A DNA stretch of 43,179 bases from a virus: positions 1-43,179 of IMG/VR virus record IMGVR_UViG_3300042527_000430. One strand, given 5' to 3'. Position 1 is the stretch's first letter, and each line of letters opens with the position of its first letter. The translations under genes and the position numbers were made by a program. Below are positions 39,121-43,179 of this stretch, in pieces. The notes under the pieces were generated by a model, which searched no databases, was not told where the DNA came from, and saw nothing but the letters and a program-made list of their open reading frames with translations.

Positions 39121-39600
39121 TCATGGGTTTGAAATACTTATTGTGGTTTCTACGGACCTGCCTGCATTTGATTCGTAAATTTTTGCCATAGTCCTGAGCC
39201 TGCCAAGTTCCTTGTGCCTTGCGGCGTGGCAGATAGGGCAAAGCCACATGACATCAAGCAGCTTACTATGGTCGTCGTGATGCGCTTCTATATCACCAGT
39301 TGCCGGGCACCTCTGGCACTTATCAGGACGCACAAGTCGGCCTTTTTTGACCGCTCGTGCGACCGCATTGTGTGCTCTTCCTGCACCAGATGCCCGGATT
39401 CGCCTCGTCTTGGCAAGCATGGTCTCCTTCCGCTTTGGATCACTGGCCCTCTTCCGGTCGTGCTCCCGGTAGTATTCAACGTTTCTATTGCGGTTCTCAG
39501 TAACCCGCTGCCGAGTACACTCCTTGCACTCCTTTAATTGATAAGGGTAAAACGCAGCGAGGTCGGAACAGGAGCACTTTTTACAGAGGGCAGTTAACAT
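39121..39600 (-). CDS. HNH endonuclease
   Basis: The 159-residue protein has zinc-type cysteine pairs (ALCKKCSCSD, LKECKECTRQR), then CQRCPATGDIEAHHDDH, KLLDVMWLCPICHAARH, the HNH core with its structural CxxC pairs. Such free-standing HNH genes are often homing endonucleases. It lies between the SSB-like gene and small genes of the recombination block, 2 nt after the SSB-like stop, so it could be an insertion into that operon. Confidence 0.75.
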   Translation of the reverse strand: MLTALCKKCSCSDLAAFYPYQLKECKECTRQRVTENRNRNVEYYREHDRKRASDPKRKETMLAKTRRIRASGAGRAHNAVARAVKKGRLVRPDKCQRCPATGDIEAHHDDHSKLLDVMWLCPICHAARHKELGRLRTMAKIYESNAGRSVETTISISNP

Positions 39601-39602
39601 GA

Positions 39603-40079
39603 TTAGAACGGGATTTCCTCATCACCGCCAGCGGCCGGGGCAACCGGACGCGCCCGGGCAGGCGCTGGCCTATGCGCCTCCTCCCGTCCGATAGGCGGCT
39701 CACCCGCATCATCAGACTTGGGCTTGTAGTAATCCTTCACGTCATTGGACTCCGGGAAGTCGCCCTTGGCGGGCTTCTTTCCGATCTTGGCATTCATAGA
39801 CTTGCCCATCAGATCCTGCGCCATGATCTCGCCATTGACCTCCAGGCCAACGGCAACCGCGAGGCTCTTGAGCTTCCAGTCGCTGGGGTATTCGCCACCA
39901 GTGACAATGTAGTCCTTGACGAACTTGGACTTGCCGGAAGGGAGAAAAACCTCCAGTTCGATGAACATCATGGGATCACCGGCGCGGGTGGTCTTCTCCT
40001 CGGCCTTGTTGACGGTCGCCGGGTAGATGCCTGGGTCAATGAGGTAAACGGGCTTTGAGACAGTGGTGTCGTAACGCAT
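39603..40079 (-). CDS. SSB-like DNA-binding protein (DUF669-type)
   Basis: The 158-residue protein has a beta-rich N-terminal body (YLIDPGIYPATVNKAEEKTT, MMFIELEVFLPSGKSKFVKDY) and a disordered acidic tail ending DEEIPF, the C-terminal signature by which single-strand-binding proteins contact partners. It lies directly downstream of the Sak4-like ATPase, the usual pairing in phage recombination modules. Confidence 0.7.
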   Translation of the reverse strand: MRYDTTVSKPVYLIDPGIYPATVNKAEEKTTRAGDPMMFIELEVFLPSGKSKFVKDYIVTGGEYPSDWKLKSLAVAVGLEVNGEIMAQDLMGKSMNAKIGKKPAKGDFPESNDVKDYYKPKSDDAGEPPIGREEAHRPAPARARPVAPAAGGDEEIPF

Positions 40080-40091
40080 GGTAGGGCTTTC

Positions 40092-41006
40092 TTAGGCGGC
40101 TGCGGTTTGAGCGGCGAGTTGTTTGTTGAGCCAATCCAGGCGCTTTTGCATGGAATCGGCATCGAGGAGGGCGATGTCAGGGGTTGCGGCTTCCCACTTG
40201 CTGAGGGTGTCGGGCTGGACTTTCACCCTGAGCAGGAGCGCGTTGTAGTCCGCCTTTTGTTCATCAGTGCAGAGGTTTGCCCGGACCGACTTCCGGCCAA
40301 TGACCTCTTCGCCGTAGCGCTTGGCGAACTCAGCGAAGGACCAGAGGAAGCTGGAGCCATCAGGGAACTGTTCCAGGCGGGTCTTGCCGACGTAGGCGCG
40401 ACGCTCCGGGCCGTTCTTCATAACGCGGATGACCAAGTGGAGTTCGTATTCGAGCTTGTCCCAGGAATCAAATGTGGTCCCGACTTCCTTGCCGTCCTTC
40501 CAGGTGCTCTTTTCGTGATGAATCAGAATCACGTTCATGTCCAGGCGATCCAACCACGCAACCATCCGGCGCATGTGGCCGATGGCTTCCTTCTTGGATG
40601 CGCCGAAATCTGCGGTGGGGTCGTATTCCTTCCCCTTGGCTGCGGCATCGCGAACCATGCGGTCCTGAGTGACGCTGATTTGGTTATTGAACAGCTTGGA
40701 CAGGGAATCGATGACCAGCGTCTTGCGGTCATGGTCTTCCGTGGCGAGCGCCTGCACCTGCTCAATGACCTCGTTGAAGTCAAGGGAGCCATCATCGGGG
40801 CCAAAGTAGACCGCGCCAGAATCGCGCAACTTCTTGCGGTAGTGATCAAGATCGGCACCGCCCTCGGTGTCGATATAGAAGACGTTGGGGAAGTCGAGTG
40901 CTGCCCAGGTTTTGCCCACGCCGGGCTTTCCGTAGACGACAATCTTGGGTTTACTCGGTTCGACCGTTGCCGGGTCGCGTCCCTTGAGTTTGGATTTGGT
41001 AGCCAT
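40092..41006 (-). CDS. Sak4-like RecA-fold ATPase
   Basis: The 304-residue protein has Walker A GKPGVGKT at 26-33, a TLVIDS Walker B around 96-101 and VILIHHEKS further on, the layout of Sak4-type single-strand annealing/RecA-core proteins of phages. It likely works with the SSB-like protein made by the next gene. AAAGG lies 6 nt before the ATG at 41004-41006. Confidence 0.8.
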   Translation of the reverse strand: MATKSKLKGRDPATVEPSKPKIVVYGKPGVGKTWAALDFPNVFYIDTEGGADLDHYRKKLRDSGAVYFGPDDGSLDFNEVIEQVQALATEDHDRKTLVIDSLSKLFNNQISVTQDRMVRDAAAKGKEYDPTADFGASKKEAIGHMRRMVAWLDRLDMNVILIHHEKSTWKDGKEVGTTFDSWDKLEYELHLVIRVMKNGPERRAYVGKTRLEQFPDGSSFLWSFAEFAKRYGEEVIGRKSVRANLCTDEQKADYNALLLRVKVQPDTLSKWEAATPDIALLDADSMQKRLDWLNKQLAAQTAAA

Positions 41007-41048
41007 GATAACCTTTGACCTTAATTATTACGCCCTGGTCAGGGGCTT

Positions 41049-41176
41049 TGGTGGGGGATCCCGAATCGAACGGGCTCGTCTCCGCGAAAGGAGTCTGAAT
41101 GGCGCTATCACTTTGGATTGGTACCGCACCAAAGCCTTAGCCACTTCTCACATCAGCCAACGATGCTTCATCCCCC
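41049..41176 (-). tRNA. tRNA-like element with about 50 extra nt
   Basis: On the minus strand GGGGGAT (41170-41176) and ATCCCCC (41053-41059) form a perfect seven-pair acceptor, followed by A and an encoded CCA. A T arm CCCG-TTCGATT-CGGG, a short variable loop and a CTCC-TTTCGC-GGAG arm match the 3' half of a tRNA. The 5' half is about 50 nt too long and does not fold as a D arm. GGCTTTGGTG/CACCAAAGCC (41044-41053, 41127-41136) is a competing 10-bp inverted repeat. It could be a decayed tRNA or a mimic. Confidence 0.35.
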
Positions 41177-41209
41177 ATATGTGCCGGGTTTGAGCCCCCG
41201 GCGAGGCTG

Positions 41210-41362
41210 TCATCGATAAAGAAAGTAAATAGCCACAGAAGCGGCAGAAAGAGACGAAAGAATATTTAAGCCCATTGGCGCATACTTCTTTGAAATTGCC
41301 GACATAAACTCTACGAAGATCCAACCAAGACCCATTACTCCGAAAATAAAAAAAGCGTTCAT
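41210..41362 (-). CDS. Small membrane protein, 50 aa
   Basis: AAGGA precedes the ATG at 41360-41362. Two hydrophobic stretches (NAFFIFGVMGLGWIFVEFM and LNILSSLSAASVAIYFLY) flank a KKYAPMG turn, a helical hairpin typical of small phage membrane proteins. It is AT-rich. The role is unknown. Confidence 0.6.
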   Translation of the reverse strand: MNAFFIFGVMGLGWIFVEFMSAISKKYAPMGLNILSSLSAASVAIYFLYR

Positions 41363-41395
41363 GTTAATCCTTCCGCCCATTCGGGCATTGTTTAT

Positions 41396-41755
41396 TTAAG
41401 TTATGCGCTTAACCGTAACCCACCCAGCCACGCCACATACGGCAGCACTCAGCACCGCACAGACGCCACACGCGATCAGGCCGGAACCTTCCAGTTCAAG
41501 CCACGCCTGGATGCAGATACCGCACAACATCATGGTCAGGATAAACGAAACGGTGACGATAAGCAGTAGGCACCAGTCGATGATGAGATCCCAGTTCAGG
41601 GTTGGCGCTGCATGCATACTCAGAATCGGCGTTGGCTCGCATTCCTTCTTCGCCTCACGCTCAATTGCGACGCGTTCGCAGTGGTCGCGGAGGTGGTCGT
41701 GGTCGTCTTCTAGGGCCATGATCAGGGTGGAGTCGTCGGAGTAGTCGATTTTCAT
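41396..41755 (-). CDS. Two-pass membrane protein, 119 aa
   Basis: The first 50 residues are acidic and soluble (DDSTLIMALEDDHDHLRDHCER); then two membrane helices (WCLLLIVTVSFILTMMLCGI and ACGVCAVLSAAVCGVAGWV). It overlaps the upstream gene (ATGA). An anti-superinfection or lysis role is possible, without direct evidence. Confidence 0.6.
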   Translation of the reverse strand: MKIDYSDDSTLIMALEDDHDHLRDHCERVAIEREAKKECEPTPILSMHAAPTLNWDLIIDWCLLLIVTVSFILTMMLCGICIQAWLELEGSGLIACGVCAVLSAAVCGVAGWVTVKRIT

Positions 41756-42177
41756 GCCACAGCTCCAAACGGCATAGCCTGATTAACCATCGCCTGAAGG
41801 TTGTCCTCCTCGGCGTCCAGCGTTTTGCGGGCATCGGTGGTCAGCACCGAGAAGCCAGCCAGCGAATCGCGCACAGTCCGGGGATCGACCAGCACCTTGC
41901 GGATCGACTGGTCCAGACGCTCGGCGAGACCGGCCAGTGCAGTGAGTCCAGCGCTGTTGCACTTAACCGACACGTCCCACGCCTCGTCTGCCAGGTCGGA
42001 AAGGTGTTCCGTGGTGTCGAGCGCCGGGGCAAGCGAGCCGTATGCCTTGTCGGGCGTGAAAGTCCACTTGCCGGACTGCAACGCCTTTAACGCTTCGACT
42101 AGGCTATGGTCCTCGGTGAAGAGGGCGGTGGCGGCGTTTAGGGCTTCGGTGCGTTGGTCGAGTTCGGAGGTGGTCAT
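41752..42177 (-). CDS. Hypothetical helical protein, 141 aa
   Basis: A mainly helical, acidic protein (TTSELDQRTEALNAATALFTEDH, EDNLQAMVNQAMPFG). It begins 2 nt after the pentapeptide gene and is coupled to the next gene by ATGA. No family is recognised. Confidence 0.55.
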   Translation of the reverse strand: MTTSELDQRTEALNAATALFTEDHSLVEALKALQSGKWTFTPDKAYGSLAPALDTTEHLSDLADEAWDVSVKCNSAGLTALAGLAERLDQSIRKVLVDPRTVRDSLAGFSVLTTDARKTLDAEEDNLQAMVNQAMPFGAVA

Positions 42178-42179
42178 AA

Positions 42180-42998
42180 TTAGCCCTTCCGCTTCTTAGT
42201 GGCCTTCTTTGCCATCTTTTTGACCGCCGATTTGCGCTTGGCTTTTGTCTTACTGATAACTACCTGCGCGGCCTCCTTTGCCTTTTCTAAGTCTTCTGCG
42301 GTGTCATTCTCCACCGACAAAAGCATTAGGGCGGTGTCTAGCGCCAGGGTTCGCGTTTTGCGGTAGATGGCTTCATTGCAATCAATCCATGCACGTAGTT
42401 CGTCTGGCGTGCCATTGAAGCAGCCGCAGAAGATGCGCGTCGTCTTCTCGGCCTGTACGGCCAGCAGATTGCGACCGCAGACGCCGTGTCCGGTGAACTG
42501 GACTGAGGCGGTGGATAGGATTTTGCCGTCATCGCCCAGGTTCGCGTCGCCCAGGTACGCGCCGCCCAGGCACGCGTCGCCCAGGTACGCGCCGCGCAGG
42601 CACGCGCCGCGCAGGCACGCGCCGCGCAGGTTCGCGCCGCCCAGGTTCGCGTCGCCCAGGTACGCGTCGCCCAGGTACGCGTCGCCCAGGCACGCGCCGC
42701 GCAGGTTCGCGTCGCCCAGGCACGCGCCGCGCAGGCACGCGCCGCGCAGGTTCGCGTCGCCCAGGTACGCGCCGCGCAGGTTCGCGCCGCGCAGGCACGC
42801 GCCGCGCAGGCACGCGCCGCGCAGGTTCGCGTCGCCCAGGTACGCGTCGCCCAGGTACGCGTCGCCCAGGTACGCGCCAGACTCCACCGCCTCTACCAGC
42901 GTATCTTTGATGGTCTTGGCCGCGTTCGATTTATATATCACCGAGTTGTCGTATCGGTTTCTGATTTCGTTCGGCAAGGATTGGGAGGTGTCGGTCAT
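42180..42998 (-). CDS. Pentapeptide-repeat protein with basic tail
   Basis: ATG 42996-42998 with an AAGG 8 nt upstream is chosen; the longer ATG at 43031 overlaps the -10 of the promoter. The 272-residue protein has 23 perfect pentapeptides (AYLGD, ANLRG, ACLRG, ACLGD and variants) at about residues 42-156, expected to form a right-handed quadrilateral helix, then a domain with GHGVCGRN and AWIDCNEAIYRKTR, and a lysine-rich end (KTKAKRKSAVKKMAKKATKK). Pentapeptide proteins can mimic DNA and inhibit gyrase; the basic tail here is unlike that, so the role is open. Confidence 0.75.
   Translation of the reverse strand: MTDTSQSLPNEIRNRYDNSVIYKSNAAKTIKDTLVEAVESGAYLGDAYLGDAYLGDANLRGACLRGACLRGANLRGAYLGDANLRGACLRGACLGDANLRGACLGDAYLGDAYLGDANLGGANLRGACLRGACLRGAYLGDACLGGAYLGDANLGDDGKILSTASVQFTGHGVCGRNLLAVQAEKTTRIFCGCFNGTPDELRAWIDCNEAIYRKTRTLALDTALMLLSVENDTAEDLEKAKEAAQVVISKTKAKRKSAVKKMAKKATKKRKG
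42531..42875 (-). repeat. 15-bp minisatellite encoding 23 pentapeptides
   Basis: Twenty-three units of 15 bp run without interruption. Units differ almost only in codon 2 (TGC, TAC or AAC) and in codons 4-5 (CGC GGC or GGC GAC), while the synonymous positions are identical, showing recent expansion or gene conversion. Read length may affect copy number in assembly. Confidence 0.9.
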
Positions 42999-43026
42999 TT
43001 GCTGGCCTTGGGTGGGTGATGGGCGG

Positions 43027-43054
43027 AACATAGCAACACCATGCGCATGGTCAA
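43027..43054 (-). promoter_or_regulatory. Minus-strand early promoter with palindromic operator
   Basis: On the minus strand TTGACC (43049-43054) is followed after 16 nt by TATGTT (43027-43032). The perfect palindrome ACCATGCGCATGGT (43038-43051) fills the spacer and the end of the -35. It matches the operator at 199-212 at 13 of 14 positions. Confidence 0.6.
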
Positions 43055-43179
43055 CAAGTTTCTACTTACCGCGCTTTTCCCTCGCTAATTTCAGAGCTTT
43101 TGTCATTTTCTTGCTATGTGCAATTCGCTCCTCAGGTGTAGTCTTTGCCCATCGCAGTGCGGCCATTTCTGATGCGGTG
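43053..43179. repeat. Terminal direct repeat, right copy
   Basis: Exact copy of positions 1-127. It contains the 3' part of the small basic gene (43062-43179, minus strand), whose start lies only in the left copy. The copy is an effect of circular assembly. Confidence 0.95.

Noticed and set aside
40107-41018. 303-codon plus-strand frame
   Set aside because: It is antisense to the Sak4-like ATPase with its Walker motifs, and shows no family features.
42529-42813. Arg/Pro-rich frame in the pentapeptide region
   Set aside because: It is the 15-bp repeat read in another frame (VPARR repeats); no start signals.

Overview
The window looks like one complete, circular tailed-phage genome. The first 127 bases recur exactly as the last 127 (1-127 = 43053-43179), so the unique unit is 43,052 bp. 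A small minus-strand gene is whole at the left end and cut at the right end. The set of terminase, portal, scaffold, coat, adaptor, nozzle-like tail protein and three large internal virion (ejection-type) proteins, with no tape measure, sheath or tail-tube genes, suggests a short-tailed (podovirus-like) phage. GC-rich codon use, sigma-70 style promoters, a DUF1064 gene, an ArdC-type protein and a TTGAPV-repeat protein point to a Pseudomonadota host, which is an inference. I see no integrase, DNA or RNA polymerase, or recognisable endolysin.

Layout. (1) 186-8016, plus strand: early/replication block with an RNA ligase, a DUF1064 nuclease-like protein, a PPCQ-motif (C5-methyltransferase-like) protein, a lambda-O-like initiator that contains an iteron array plus AT-rich block, a DnaB-type helicase, and many small coupled ORFs. 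(2) 11445-8148, minus strand: accessory/anti-restriction operon with a short ribbon-helix-helix-like protein and an ArdC-N/methyltransferase fusion, ending at a hairpin terminator. (3) 11446-12465: about 1 kb without genes, holding a divergent control region with a G-rich tract, hairpins, DnaA boxes, a strong promoter and a multi-helix RNA candidate. (4) 12466-38148, plus strand: terminase, a tail fibre carrying a seven-unit beta-propeller, membrane/lysis-like genes, decorations, portal, scaffold, coat, a tRNA, adaptor, nozzle, an AT-rich insert of three genes, and internal virion proteins. (5) 43031-38000, minus strand, plus 141-10 across the junction: pentapeptide-repeat protein, membrane proteins, a tRNA-like element, Sak4-like recombinase ATPase, an SSB-like protein, HNH endonuclease and small genes, converging on and overlapping the end of the structural operon.

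Most genes are coupled by ATGA or TAATG overlaps, so start codons could be fixed with some confidence. The most interesting signals are a lambda-O-like intragenic origin (seven perfect 11-bp iterons followed by AT-rich direct repeats), a structured RNA between a strong promoter and the terminase genes, twin promoters that share a 14-bp block in front of the ArdC operon, a gene cassette bounded by 37-bp repeats carrying ribosome binding sites, and near-identical palindromic operators at the two divergent early promoters.
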